From contig CACZGH010000007.1 in NCBI GenBank assembly GCA_902780635.1, forward strand, positions 124,001 to 188,000: DNA of 64,000 nucleotides, given 5' to 3'. This DNA comes from an uncultured Prevotellaceae bacterium. GTDB lineage: Bacteria; Bacteroidota; Bacteroidia; Bacteroidales; Bacteroidaceae. Under the pieces are notes generated by a model. That model was not told where the DNA came from. It worked only from the letters and a program-made list of their open reading frames with translations, and did not search any database. Shown piece by piece: positions 17,635-26,961 of this stretch (the stretch's first letter is position 1; each line of letters starts with the position of its first letter). The position numbers were made by a program, and so were the translations under genes.

Positions 17635-18135
17635 ATGAAAAAGATTACACTACTGCTGATGCTGATGTTGTTGCCCTTCGTGGCAAGTGCACAGGTGAAG
17701 TTTGGACATTTGAGTTACGACCAGGTGTTCAAATCGATGCCTGAGTATGTGCTTGCCCAAGCCAATCTCAATGACCTGCGTGGAAAGTATGACGCTGAGA
17801 TGAAACGGGTGGAGGACGAGTTCAACCGCAAGTACGAGGAGTTTCTTGATGGCCAGGCCGATTTTGCGCCCACCATCTTGCAGAAACGGCAGAGTGAGCT
17901 GCAGGAGTTGCTCACCAAGAACGTGGCCTTCAAAGCAGAGTCAGAGCGGCTGTTGCGACAGGCCGAGGCCGACACCTATGCCCCCATTCGTGAGAAGCTG
18001 CAAAATGCCATCCGAAAGGTGGGCGCAGAGCAGGGGTACGCTTTTATCCTCAACACCGACGGCGATGCTTGCCCCTATATCGACCCTGAGATGGGTGAGG
18101 ATGTGACAGAACTGGTCATTGAGGCAATGAAATGA
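17635..18135 (+). CDS. OmpH/Skp family periplasmic chaperone (copy 3)
   Basis: This is the third Skp paralogue, 166 residues, with a signal peptide (cleavage near ASAQ), the start strand KFGHLSYDQVFKSMPEY, a coiled coil (about 40-120) and the ending GYAFILNTDGDACPYIDPEMG. I chose the ATG at 17635; the ORF can be extended by three codons only through a TTG. The stop codon overlaps the murI start by four bases (ATGA), so translation of the two is probably coupled, linking an envelope chaperone to peptidoglycan precursor supply. Confidence 0.92.
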   Translation: MKKITLLLMLMLLPFVASAQVKFGHLSYDQVFKSMPEYVLAQANLNDLRGKYDAEMKRVEDEFNRKYEEFLDGQADFAPTILQKRQSELQELLTKNVAFKAESERLLRQAEADTYAPIREKLQNAIRKVGAEQGYAFILNTDGDACPYIDPEMGEDVTELVIEAMK

Positions 18136-18980
18136 AGCATCTCTCCGAACATCCTGGCCCCATCGGAGTGTTCGACTCCGGATATGGTGGACTGACCATC
18201 CTGCATGGCATCCGCCAGCTGATGCCGGAGTATGACTATGTCTACTTGGGCGACAATGCGCGGGCACCCTACGGTCCACGGTCGTTCGACGTGGTCTATG
18301 AGTTTACCCGTCAGGCGGTGATGAGGCTGTTTGAGATGGGATGCCACTTGGTGATTTTAGGTTGTAATACCGCTTCGGCCAAAGCGCTTCGCACCATCCA
18401 GCAGCGTGACCTGCCACAGACCGACCCTTCGCGGCGTGTGCTTGGGGTGATACGTCCTACTGCCGAGGTGATTGGTCAGCTCACCCACACCCGCCATGTG
18501 GGTATCCTGGCTACTGAAGGCACTATCAAGAGCCAGAGTTACGATCTGGAGATTGCCAAACTCTATCCCGATATACAGGTAACGGGGGTGGCATGTCCGT
18601 TTTGGGTGCCTTTGGTGGAGTATAATGAGGCCGACAGTCCTGGAGCCGACTATTTTGTCAAGAAACGCCTTGACCAATTGGCTTTGCTCGACCCTGACAT
18701 CGATGCTATCATCCTTGGCTGCACTCATTATCCACTCCTTATGCCAAAAATCGTGAAATATATCAATCCCGGCATCCGCATCGTGCCTCAGGGAGGATAT
18801 GTGGCAGAGAGCCTGCGCGATTATCTCGTCCGTCACCCAGAAATGGCGTCAAGATGCACCCGGCATGGCACAGTGGAGTATTACACCACGGAGAACACAG
18901 AAAAATTCAATGAGAGTGCGCGCCTTTTCCTGCATGAGGAGGTGTGCGCCCATCATCTCACTCTCGGCGACGAAGGATAG
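18132..18980 (+). CDS. murI: Glutamate racemase
   Basis: This enzyme converts L-glutamate to D-glutamate for peptidoglycan stem peptides. The 282-residue cytosolic protein contains both catalytic cysteines in their usual settings, GCNTASAKALR (about residue 77) and GCTHYPLL (about 196). FDSGYGGLTI lies at the N-terminus and the substrate loop DNARAPYGPRS follows. It overlaps the third ompH gene by four bases. No inserted regulatory domain was seen. Confidence 0.97.
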   Translation: MKHLSEHPGPIGVFDSGYGGLTILHGIRQLMPEYDYVYLGDNARAPYGPRSFDVVYEFTRQAVMRLFEMGCHLVILGCNTASAKALRTIQQRDLPQTDPSRRVLGVIRPTAEVIGQLTHTRHVGILATEGTIKSQSYDLEIAKLYPDIQVTGVACPFWVPLVEYNEADSPGADYFVKKRLDQLALLDPDIDAIILGCTHYPLLMPKIVKYINPGIRIVPQGGYVAESLRDYLVRHPEMASRCTRHGTVEYYTTENTEKFNESARLFLHEEVCAHHLTLGDEG

Positions 18981-19015
18981 GATAATTACGAACTCCTAAA
19001 AAATCAATAACAAAC

Positions 19016-19351
19016 ATGCAAGAAACCAGACAAAACCGTATAGCAAGACTGCTCCAGAAAGAACTGAGCATGATCTTCCAGTCACAGACACGAATGATGC
19101 GTGGGGTGATGGTGAGCGTGACCCGCTGCCGCATCTCTCCCGACCTGAGTGTCTGCACGGCTTATTTGAGCATTTTCCCCTCAGAGCGTGGTGAGGAGAT
19201 GCTCAAAAACATCCAGAGCAATGAGAAGACCATCCGCTACGAACTGGGTACCCGTGTGAGATATCAGCTCCGCGTCATTCCCGAATTGCGGTTCTTTATC
19301 GACGACTCTCTCGACTATATAGAGCATATCGACGAGTTGTTGAAAAAGTAA
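19016..19351 (+). CDS. rbfA: Ribosome-binding factor A
   Basis: RbfA is a late 30S assembly factor acting near the 5' end of 16S rRNA. This 111-residue protein has the KH-like fold signature: RIARLLQKELSMIF, then VSVTRCRISPDLSVCTAYLS (helix-kink and strands), then LRVIPELRFFIDDSLDYIEH at the C-terminus. It lies 35 bp after murI and 29 bp before the permease gene, a common neighbourhood in Bacteroidales. No unusual features were seen. Confidence 0.95.
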   Translation: MQETRQNRIARLLQKELSMIFQSQTRMMRGVMVSVTRCRISPDLSVCTAYLSIFPSERGEEMLKNIQSNEKTIRYELGTRVRYQLRVIPELRFFIDDSLDYIEHIDELLKK

Positions 19352-19380
19352 TAGTAGATTCTTTTTAAGAAAGGCTAGTC

Positions 19381-20616
19381 ATGAACTTCCCGTTTTATAT
19401 CGCCCGGCGTTATCTCTTCTCCAAGAAGAGCACCCATGCCATCAACCTCATCAGTGCCATCAGTGTGGTGGGAGTGGCAGTAGCCACGATGGCTTTGGTG
19501 GTGACGCTCAGCGTGTTCAACGGGTTTCATGACTTGGTGGCATCTTTCTTCACCTCTTTCGACCCACAGCTGAAGGTGGTTCCAGTCAAGGGCAAGACAG
19601 CTCCAGCCGACGACCCCATCCTGACGAAGATACGTCAACTGCCACAAGTGGATGTGGCCACGGAGTGTGTCGAAGACCAGGCCCTGGCCGTCTACCACGA
19701 CCGTCAGGCGATGGTGCATATCAAGGGTGTGGATGACAATTTCAACCGTCTCACCCATATCACTGAGATACTATATCCCCAGAGCGGCGCCTACTTTGAA
19801 CTGCATGCCGCCAACTTGGAGTATGGCATCCCTGGCATCCGTTTGGCACAGATTCTCGGCACTGGTGCACAATGGCAGGGTTATCTGTATGTCTATGCAC
19901 CCATGCGCGAGGGTCAACTCGACATGACCGACCCAGAGAGCGCTTTTGTCAGCGACTCATTGCTATCACCGGGCATGGTGTTCAATGTGAGTCAGGCGAA
20001 ATATGACCGTGACTACATCCTCACCTCTATCGCTTTTGCACGCAGTCTGTTTGGCCAACAGGGCATGCTCTCTTCTTTAGAGCTACGTCTCAAGCCTGGC
20101 AGCGATTTCAATCGGGTGAAGAGTCAGATTGTTTCTATCGCTGGTGAGAAATACCGTGTGCTCGACCGTTATGAACAGCAGGCCGACACGTTCAAGATCA
20201 TGAGTATCGAGAAATTTATCGCCTACATTTTCCTTACTTTCATTCTGGTGGTGGCCAGTTTTAATATCATCGGGTCACTCTCGATGCTGATTATCGACAA
20301 GAAAGACGATGTGGCAACACTGCGCAACTTAGGTGCCTCCAACCGTCAGATTTCCTCCATATTCCTGTTTGAGGGCAGGATGATCGCTGCCGCCGGAGCG
20401 TTTATCGGCATCTTACTCGGACTGTTTCTATGTTGGCTGCAGCAGACTTTTGGGCTCGTCAGCCTAGGAGGAAGCGATGGCTCATTTGTGGTCGACGCTT
20501 ATCCCGTGAGCGTCCATTTCTGGGATGTCATCATCGTTTTCTTCACCGTCCTGGCTGTAGGATGGATTGCCGTTTGGTATCCCGTGCGTCATCTCAGCCG
20601 CCGGCTGTTGGCATAA
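19381..20616 (+). CDS. LolC/LolE-type ABC transporter permease (FtsX/MacB fold)
   Basis: This is the inner-membrane permease part of a likely lipoprotein-releasing ABC system that passes lipoproteins to a periplasmic carrier for the outer membrane. The 411-residue protein has an N-terminal TM helix (about 20-45, NLISAISVVGVAVATMALVV), a large periplasmic domain (about 50-270) and three C-terminal helices with the FtsX-domain signature (FILVVASFNIIGSLSMLIID, then IAAAGAFIGILLGLFLCWLQ, and a last helix before WYPVRHLSRR). The cognate ATPase is not in this window. It is probably co-transcribed with rbfA. Confidence 0.9.
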   Translation: MNFPFYIARRYLFSKKSTHAINLISAISVVGVAVATMALVVTLSVFNGFHDLVASFFTSFDPQLKVVPVKGKTAPADDPILTKIRQLPQVDVATECVEDQALAVYHDRQAMVHIKGVDDNFNRLTHITEILYPQSGAYFELHAANLEYGIPGIRLAQILGTGAQWQGYLYVYAPMREGQLDMTDPESAFVSDSLLSPGMVFNVSQAKYDRDYILTSIAFARSLFGQQGMLSSLELRLKPGSDFNRVKSQIVSIAGEKYRVLDRYEQQADTFKIMSIEKFIAYIFLTFILVVASFNIIGSLSMLIIDKKDDVATLRNLGASNRQISSIFLFEGRMIAAAGAFIGILLGLFLCWLQQTFGLVSLGGSDGSFVVDAYPVSVHFWDVIIVFFTVLAVGWIAVWYPVRHLSRRLLA

Positions 20617-20757
20617 GCATGGTCAGCGAATTGGGAGGTCTGCCGAAATATTAAAAATAGTAAAATACAACTCAATTACAAAAGTTTAGCGTAATTTTGC
20701 ACAATTATTGCAAAATACACCCTAATTGGGCATGTTGATGCCATCAAAAGGATAGTA

Positions 20758-22266
20758 ATGAGTGTTACAAGAATAGTTGAGAAGTTCTTTTATAAAAGAC
20801 AAAAAGAGCTAGACCGTCATCTCAATGAAGCCGGCGCCTTGCAGCAAGAGGTGCTGCGCAGACTAATTGAAACAGCAAAAAATACAGAATTCGGTGCCAA
20901 ACATCTGTTTGGCGCCACACGTGACTATGCGTCGTTCGCACAAAACACCCCCCTCAACACCTACGAGGACCTAAAAGGCGATATTGAGCGGATGAGACGC
21001 GGCGAGCGCGACGTGCTCTGGCCTGGCACCGTGAGATGGTTTGCCAAGTCTTCGGGCACCACCAACGACAAAAGCAAGTTCATCCCTGTCAGTGACCAAG
21101 GACTGCAGCGCATTCACTATGCCGGAGGTACCGACACCGTTGCTCTTTATCTGCGCGACCACCCCCACAGCCGCCTCTTCGACGGCAAGGCCCTTATTCT
21201 CGGTGGAAGTCACGCCCCTAACTACAATTTCTCCAACAGTCTGGTGGGAGACCTCAGCGCCATCCTCATTGAGAATATTAACCCACTGGTCAATCTCGTC
21301 AGAGTGCCTAAAAAAAGAACGGCCCTGCTCTCCGACTTCGAAATCAAACGGGAGCGTATCGCACGGGAGACTGTCAATAAAAATGTGACCAACCTCTCTG
21401 GTGTGCCCTCCTGGATGCTCTCCGTCCTCACACGCGTACTGGAAATCTCGGGCAAAAGCCATCTCAATGAGGTGTGGCCCAACCTCGAAGTGTTCTTCCA
21501 TGGTGGTGTGGCCTTCACCCCCTACCGACAGCAGTATGAGGAACTGATACCCTCTGGTTCTATGCACTATATGGAGACCTACAACGCCAGTGAGGGATTC
21601 TTCGGCCAACAAGACGACCTCTCCGACCCCTCCATGATGCTCATGCTCGACTATGATATCTTCTACGAGTTTATACCGATGGAAGAACTGCATGAAGAGC
21701 ATCCCAACATTGTGCCTCTCACCGGAGTGGAAATAGGACGCAACTACGCCATGGTCATCTCTACCTCATGCGGTCTATGGCGCTATATCATCGGCGACAC
21801 CATCACCTTCACCTCCAAAAACCCCTACAAGTTTGTCATCACAGGCCGCACCAAGCACTTCATCAACGCTTTCGGAGAGGAACTGATCGTTGACAACGCA
21901 GAGAAAGGTCTAGACTACGCCTGCAAACAGACAGGAGCCGAGGTACTGGAATACACTGCAGCACCCGTGTTTATGGACAACCATGCCAAGTGCCGCCATC
22001 AGTGGATCATCGAGTTCGCAAAAGACCCCGACGACATCAACCACTTCGCCCAACTGCTCGACCAGAAACTGCAGGAGATCAACAGTGACTACGAGGCCAA
22101 ACGATATAAAAATATCACCCTGCAGCACCTCGAAATCGTCAAGGCCCATCACAATCTCTTCAACAACTGGCTCAAAGCGAAAGGCAAACTCGGCGGACAG
22201 CACAAAGTGCCAAGATTATACAACAGTCGACGCTTCATTGACGAACTACTTGAGCTCAACCAATAA
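20758..22266 (+). CDS. GH3 auxin-responsive-promoter-like acyl-adenylating enzyme
   Basis: This 502-residue protein belongs to the GH3 branch of the ANL adenylating superfamily. In plants these enzymes join amino acids to hormones via acyl-AMP. Bacteroidetes carry a version of unknown substrate. The nucleotide-binding loop FAKSSGTTNDKSKFIP (about 93-108), YNASEGFFGQQ, GLWRYIIGDTITF and TGRTKHFINAFGEEL are visible in family order. There is no signal peptide. It starts its own unit (candidate -7 box TAATTTTG at 20692-20699) and is followed by two exported proteins within 25 bp, which may share a transcript. The substrate cannot be predicted. Confidence 0.88.
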   Translation: MSVTRIVEKFFYKRQKELDRHLNEAGALQQEVLRRLIETAKNTEFGAKHLFGATRDYASFAQNTPLNTYEDLKGDIERMRRGERDVLWPGTVRWFAKSSGTTNDKSKFIPVSDQGLQRIHYAGGTDTVALYLRDHPHSRLFDGKALILGGSHAPNYNFSNSLVGDLSAILIENINPLVNLVRVPKKRTALLSDFEIKRERIARETVNKNVTNLSGVPSWMLSVLTRVLEISGKSHLNEVWPNLEVFFHGGVAFTPYRQQYEELIPSGSMHYMETYNASEGFFGQQDDLSDPSMMLMLDYDIFYEFIPMEELHEEHPNIVPLTGVEIGRNYAMVISTSCGLWRYIIGDTITFTSKNPYKFVITGRTKHFINAFGEELIVDNAEKGLDYACKQTGAEVLEYTAAPVFMDNHAKCRHQWIIEFAKDPDDINHFAQLLDQKLQEINSDYEAKRYKNITLQHLEIVKAHHNLFNNWLKAKGKLGGQHKVPRLYNSRRFIDELLELNQ

Positions 22267-22289
22267 AGTTTCTTTATATACCCTGACAG

Positions 22290-24266
22290 ATGACAAAGAC
22301 GATCAGTACCATCCTCTGCACCATGGCTATCCTGACGCTTGTGGCATGTGCCAATATGGGGCAGCCCGACGGTGGATGGTTTGACGAGACACCGCCCTCT
22401 GTGATCGGTTCATGGCCACAAGACCAAGCCACCGGGGTCGATGCACGCAAAATCAACATCTTCTTCGACGAGTATATCAAAATAGACAATCCCACTGAGA
22501 AGGTCGTCATCTCACCGCCACAACTAGAGGCACCCGAAATCAAAGGTGCAGGACGGCGCATCATCGTAGAACTCAACGACTCACTCCAGCCCAACACCAC
22601 CTACACCATCGATTTCTCTGACGCCATCTCAGACAACAACGAGGGAAATCCACTTGGCAACTATACCTACTCTTTCTCCACCGGCGGACACATCGATACA
22701 CTCGAAGTAGCTGGATATGTCGTCGAGGCTGAAAATCTGGAACCCATCAAGGGCATTCTTGTGGGGCTCTACGACAATCTCAGCGACACCGCCTTCACCA
22801 CCACACCCATGCTTCGTGTCTCACGCACCGACAGCCGTGGGCACTTTGCCATCAAAGGGGTGGCCCCAGGCGAATACCGCATCTACGCCCTCCAGGATAT
22901 GGACGCCAACTATACCCACTCGCAGAAAAGCGAGAAACTCGCTTTCTCACACGACATCATCGTCCCTTCATGCAAACCCGACTTCCGACAGGACACCATC
23001 TGGGCCGACTCGCTTCACATCGCTGACATCGAGAGGGTGGGATATACACACTTCCTTCCTGACAACATCGTGCTCAGGGCTTTTACTGAGATACAGACCG
23101 ACCGCTATCTCGTCAAAAATGAGCGAAAAGAGGCTGAATACCTTAGCATGATTTTTAGTTACGGACATGAGGAACTGCCACAGATAGAGGGCCTCAACTT
23201 TGATGCCGACCATGGACTGCTGCTGGAGACCAACCTGGCACAAGACACGCTCAACTACTGGATGAGCGACACCACACTCGTCAATCAAGACACGCTGCGC
23301 ATGGTGGTCACTTATCATGCCACCGACACTCTCGGTATGCTTCAGCCTATGACAGACACTTTGGAGATTGTGTCTAAAAATCCATACAATAAAAGGATGA
23401 AGGAACAGGCCAAAGAGTTGGAAAAATGGGAGAAGCAGCAGGAGAAAGCAAAGAAAAAAGGCAACAGCTACCTCACCGAAATGCCCCCCACCCCACTCAA
23501 TATCAAATTTGGCATACCCAGTGACATACATCCTGCCAGCGTCATACAGATTGAGTCGCCCACACCACTCGCACTCGTCGACACCACCAAGATACACCTC
23601 TTCCTGAAAAACGACACGTTGTGGGAAGAACAACCCTTCACACTCATTGACAAAGCGGTGGAGGACAGCATACACAACAACCAAGCCACACGTATCCTCA
23701 GACTCAGATACGGAGGTGAAGGACAGCTATGGCACACTGGCACGGAATACCGCTTAGACGTCGACTCCGCAGCTTTCACCGACATCTATGGCAAAGCGTC
23801 ACTGACTGCCAAGAAACCCATCGTAGTGAAAACGGATGACGATTTTGCCAACCTCACAGTCCATCTGGAAAATGTGGGCGATGCTACCTACGTGGGCGAA
23901 CTGCTCGACACATCGGACAAACCCCTCAGAACCGCTTTCTCCGACAACGGCATCCTGCGATTTGAATACATTAAACCCGGCGATTATTATCTCCGCGTCT
24001 TCTGCGATGACAATGGCAACGGAAAATGGGACACTGGCGAATATGCCGACGACCGTCAGGCAGAGGCCGTCTACTACTATCCAGAGAAATTAGAGTGCAA
24101 AGCCAAATGGCCTTTGGAAAAGAACTGGGACCCCACAGCGATAGAAACTATGAGGCAGAAGCCCTCCGCTATCATCAAACAAAAGCCCGACAAAGAGAAG
24201 AAAATCAAAAACCAAAACGCTGAAAGAGCCAGAAAACTCGGCATACAGTATATCCCCAGAAGGTAA
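22290..24266 (+). CDS. Ig-like (Big_5/SbsA) domain lipoprotein
   Basis: This is a 658-residue lipoprotein with lipobox LVAC (Cys20). After it, GGWFDETPPSVIGSWPQDQA and onwards begins a bacterial Ig-like domain (about 30-130) typical of the 'Ig-like domain-containing protein' family of Bacteroidetes. A carboxypeptidase-regulatory-like or SdrD-B-like fold follows (about 145-225, GHFAIKGVAPGEYRIYALQD), with a second such motif near the end (YIKPGDYYLRVFCDDNGNG). The C-terminus is rich in Lys. It lies 24 bp after the GH3 gene and 17 bp before DUF3108. The function is unknown; an envelope structural or gliding-associated role is only a guess. Confidence 0.85.
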   Translation: MTKTISTILCTMAILTLVACANMGQPDGGWFDETPPSVIGSWPQDQATGVDARKINIFFDEYIKIDNPTEKVVISPPQLEAPEIKGAGRRIIVELNDSLQPNTTYTIDFSDAISDNNEGNPLGNYTYSFSTGGHIDTLEVAGYVVEAENLEPIKGILVGLYDNLSDTAFTTTPMLRVSRTDSRGHFAIKGVAPGEYRIYALQDMDANYTHSQKSEKLAFSHDIIVPSCKPDFRQDTIWADSLHIADIERVGYTHFLPDNIVLRAFTEIQTDRYLVKNERKEAEYLSMIFSYGHEELPQIEGLNFDADHGLLLETNLAQDTLNYWMSDTTLVNQDTLRMVVTYHATDTLGMLQPMTDTLEIVSKNPYNKRMKEQAKELEKWEKQQEKAKKKGNSYLTEMPPTPLNIKFGIPSDIHPASVIQIESPTPLALVDTTKIHLFLKNDTLWEEQPFTLIDKAVEDSIHNNQATRILRLRYGGEGQLWHTGTEYRLDVDSAAFTDIYGKASLTAKKPIVVKTDDDFANLTVHLENVGDATYVGELLDTSDKPLRTAFSDNGILRFEYIKPGDYYLRVFCDDNGNGKWDTGEYADDRQAEAVYYYPEKLECKAKWPLEKNWDPTAIETMRQKPSAIIKQKPDKEKKIKNQNAERARKLGIQYIPRR

Positions 24267-24282
24267 TAAATCCCCCTAAGAA

Positions 24283-25065
24283 ATGCGTGCCATCAAGTAT
24301 ATCATCACTGTTTTTATACTGACACTTTCTGTGGCGGTCAAGGCTCAATGTCCACTGAACAACACGGCTTTCTCCTCTGGAGAGTTCCTCTCCTACAACC
24401 TCTACTACAACTGGAAATTCGTATGGGTGAAGGTAGGCACCGCATCAATGTCGACTGTCGCCACCAAATACGAGGGCAAAGATGCTTTCAGAAGCAGTCT
24501 TATCACACGAGGAAACGGCAAACTCGACAAATTCTTCATCATGCGCGACACCCTTCTGGGGTATGTCACACCCACACTCTCACCGCTCTACTTCCGCAAA
24601 GGGGCTGAGGAGGGTGACCGTTACACCGTTGACGAGGTATGGTACTCCTACCCCGCCGGCAAGTGCAAGGTGAAGATGCATCGTCTGAAAAACGACCGGA
24701 CACACCTACGCAGTGAGAAAACCAGCGAACAGTGTGTTTACGACATGCTTAACCTCTTCTCACGCGCCAGAAGTTTCGACCCTTCGGGATGGCACAAAGG
24801 CTTCACGCTCAAACTACCTGTCGCCGATGGCAATGGCATCACCACTGCGTTGCTCAAATACCAAGGGCGAGAGACGGTACAGGGAGACAATGGCGTCAAG
24901 TACAACTGTCTGAAACTCAGTTACTCGGAATGGAGCGAAAAGAAGAATAAGTTCAGACAATTTGCCACTTTCTTCGTTACCGACGACAGTAAACATGTGC
25001 CCGTGCGCATCGACATCACGCTCAATTTCGGCAGTGCTAAGGCTTTCGTCTCCTCTATGAAATAG
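24283..25065 (+). CDS. DUF3108 domain exported protein
   Basis: This is a 260-residue exported protein with a signal peptide (cleavage near VKAQ). The DUF3108 core begins with GEFLSYNLYYNWKFVWVKVG, an opening strand typical of the family, and closes with VRIDITLNFGSAKAFVSSMK. Overall it is rich in beta-strands with conserved aromatic residues. Family members occur in many Gram-negatives as periplasmic proteins of unknown function. It is likely in an operon with the Ig-like lipoprotein (17 bp) and the downstream glycosyltransferase (52 bp). Confidence 0.88.
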   Translation: MRAIKYIITVFILTLSVAVKAQCPLNNTAFSSGEFLSYNLYYNWKFVWVKVGTASMSTVATKYEGKDAFRSSLITRGNGKLDKFFIMRDTLLGYVTPTLSPLYFRKGAEEGDRYTVDEVWYSYPAGKCKVKMHRLKNDRTHLRSEKTSEQCVYDMLNLFSRARSFDPSGWHKGFTLKLPVADGNGITTALLKYQGRETVQGDNGVKYNCLKLSYSEWSEKKNKFRQFATFFVTDDSKHVPVRIDITLNFGSAKAFVSSMK

Positions 25066-25117
25066 TTGACGAGTTTGCCGCGTTATGTCATGTTGACAAG
25101 TAAATACACCATTTGCT

Positions 25118-26872
25118 ATGAATAAGAAATGCTGCATCATCCTGCTTCTCTGCACCATCCTCGTCATACCCTTTTTGGGCATTTACGATTACAACACCAA
25201 AGGAGAACCACGAGAGTCGCTCGTGTCTCTCAATATGCTAGAGTCGGGCAACTGGATTCTGCCTCGCAACAGTGTGGGCGAGATCGCCTACAAACCACCT
25301 TTCTTCCACTGGGCGGTGGCAGCGACGTCGGCTGTGGTCGGTGAGGTCAATGAGTTCACCTCTCGCATACCCTCTGCCCTGGCATTCATTTTACTTACGG
25401 TCATCACCTACGCTTTCTTTCGCCGCCGTAGCCAGGAGAGCACCGCACTTATCACGGCAGCTATCGTCTTCACCTGCAACGAACTGCACCGGCAGGGATT
25501 CAACTGCCGAGTCGACATGCTGCTCACGTTTTTCATTGTAGCGGCCATGTACGAACTCTACCGATGGTGGGAGCGTGGCTGCAAAGGCATACCGCTCATC
25601 GCCATCCTCATGATGAGTCTCGGCACACTCACCAAAGGACCTATCGGTGCCCTTCTGCCATGCCTTGTCATGGGCACGTTCATGCTCCTTCCTGACACCC
25701 TGACCCAAAATACACGGACAGCACAGTCCTCTTTAGGCAAAAGACTGTTGAGGGCTTTCGCATGGATGGCAGCCATCGGCACACTCTCGCTCATCATACC
25801 TGCCTGTTGGTACTATGCGGCATGGCGACAGGCCGGCGACGAGTTTTTCTCACTGATGATGGAAGAGAATGTGGGACGCATGACCGGCACCATGAGTTAT
25901 AAGGTGCACGAGGGGGCGTGGTATATGAATCTCGTCTACGTGATTTCCGGACTGCTCCCATGGACCATCCTGTTGCTCTTCTCACTCTTCGGCTTCCGTT
26001 TTCGTCGTCTCCAACCATTCAGAAGAAGCATCGTCAGGCTCATGCAGCGTGTTGTCCAGCAACCACCGCTCACGCTTTATACCATTACAGCAGTGGCTGT
26101 CATTCTAATCTTTTTCACGATACCCGAATGCAAGCGCAGTGTCTATCTCATGCCGCTCTACCCCTTCCTTGCCTATCTCATCGCTCTTTATCTCAAACGA
26201 ATAGCGCAACGAAAACCAAAGACGATCATGGTCTATGGCAGTCTGCTCTCCGCCCTGGGCCTTATCGTGGTGGTGCTGCTGGTGGCCTTGCGTTTCATCA
26301 GTCTGCCTGACGGTCTCTTCCATGGCCGCAATGCCTATGACAATGCTGAGATGGTGGCCAACCTCTCAACTTTCAAGGGTATCATCCCATGGACGGTTGT
26401 CCTTTTGCTGACGGCAGTTTGTGTCTATTGGTGGTGGTTCAGAAAGAAAAAGACAGCCAATGGTTTGACCCACCTCTACGGCGTCATCGTGCTGACTCTA
26501 GCCGTCTATCTGTGTTTCAACGCGGTGCTCAAACCACCTATCCTCAACGCCAAGTCAGTGAAACACATCGCCCAGCAGATAGAGCGCATCGTCCCACCTG
26601 AGAAAGGAAAACTATATGAGTATATCGAAAAAGGAGTGCAGGCTAAGGGCGACCCAGTGCATTTCTATGAGCTCAACTTCTATCTGCGAGACCGCATCGG
26701 CAATTTCCATACCCAGCGACCGGCAGAAGGTTACCTGCTCATCGGAGATGAAGACGTCGACCTGAGGATGGATGAATTCAAAAAACAAGGCTACCGCTTT
26801 CATCTACTCTACACCTCCGCCCCGGAGCCCGTCTTCAAACAGACGCTCCACCTCTACAGCTTTTCAAAATGA
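25118..26872 (+). CDS. ArnT/PMT-like (GT39/GT83) integral membrane glycosyltransferase
   Basis: This 584-residue polytopic protein resembles ArnT, which moves aminoarabinose from a lipid carrier to lipid A, and protein mannosyltransferases. The first periplasmic loop holds the metal/catalytic-type motif YDYNTKGEPRES (about 24-35). About a dozen hydrophobic segments occupy residues 5-460, and a soluble C-terminal domain follows (about 475-584). The acceptor could be lipid A, other glycolipids or protein. The gene ends in a low-complexity ATGAAAG tract and a terminator hairpin shared with the convergent ATP-grasp gene. Confidence 0.85.
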   Translation: MNKKCCIILLLCTILVIPFLGIYDYNTKGEPRESLVSLNMLESGNWILPRNSVGEIAYKPPFFHWAVAATSAVVGEVNEFTSRIPSALAFILLTVITYAFFRRRSQESTALITAAIVFTCNELHRQGFNCRVDMLLTFFIVAAMYELYRWWERGCKGIPLIAILMMSLGTLTKGPIGALLPCLVMGTFMLLPDTLTQNTRTAQSSLGKRLLRAFAWMAAIGTLSLIIPACWYYAAWRQAGDEFFSLMMEENVGRMTGTMSYKVHEGAWYMNLVYVISGLLPWTILLLFSLFGFRFRRLQPFRRSIVRLMQRVVQQPPLTLYTITAVAVILIFFTIPECKRSVYLMPLYPFLAYLIALYLKRIAQRKPKTIMVYGSLLSALGLIVVVLLVALRFISLPDGLFHGRNAYDNAEMVANLSTFKGIIPWTVVLLLTAVCVYWWWFRKKKTANGLTHLYGVIVLTLAVYLCFNAVLKPPILNAKSVKHIAQQIERIVPPEKGKLYEYIEKGVQAKGDPVHFYELNFYLRDRIGNFHTQRPAEGYLLIGDEDVDLRMDEFKKQGYRFHLLYTSAPEPVFKQTLHLYSFSK

Positions 26873-26905
26873 AAGATGAAAGATGAAAGATGAAAAATGA
26901 AAAAT
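26868..26905 (+). repeat. Low-complexity ATGAAAG tract
   Basis: Tandem 7-mers of GAAAGAT type run straight out of the glycosyltransferase stop codon. A similar A/G-rich tract lies at 32726-32756 (end of rdgB, start of porZ), and pyrimidine-rich counterparts occur at 43104-43190 and 35918-35960. Confidence 0.7.
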
Positions 26906-26953
26906 GGAGATGTTCAGTTTGTTGCAATATCATTGCAACACTCCAGCATCTCC
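26906..26953. terminator. Nested-hairpin bidirectional terminator
   Basis: The outer stem GGAGATG/CATCTCC encloses the inner stem GTTGCAAT-atc-ATTGCAAC. It lies between the convergent glycosyltransferase and ATP-grasp genes. The inner hairpin follows the same GYTGCRAT-NNN-ATYGCARC pattern as two hairpins near 48.6 and 49.4 kb. Confidence 0.65.
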
Positions 26954-26961
26954 TTAGCCCA

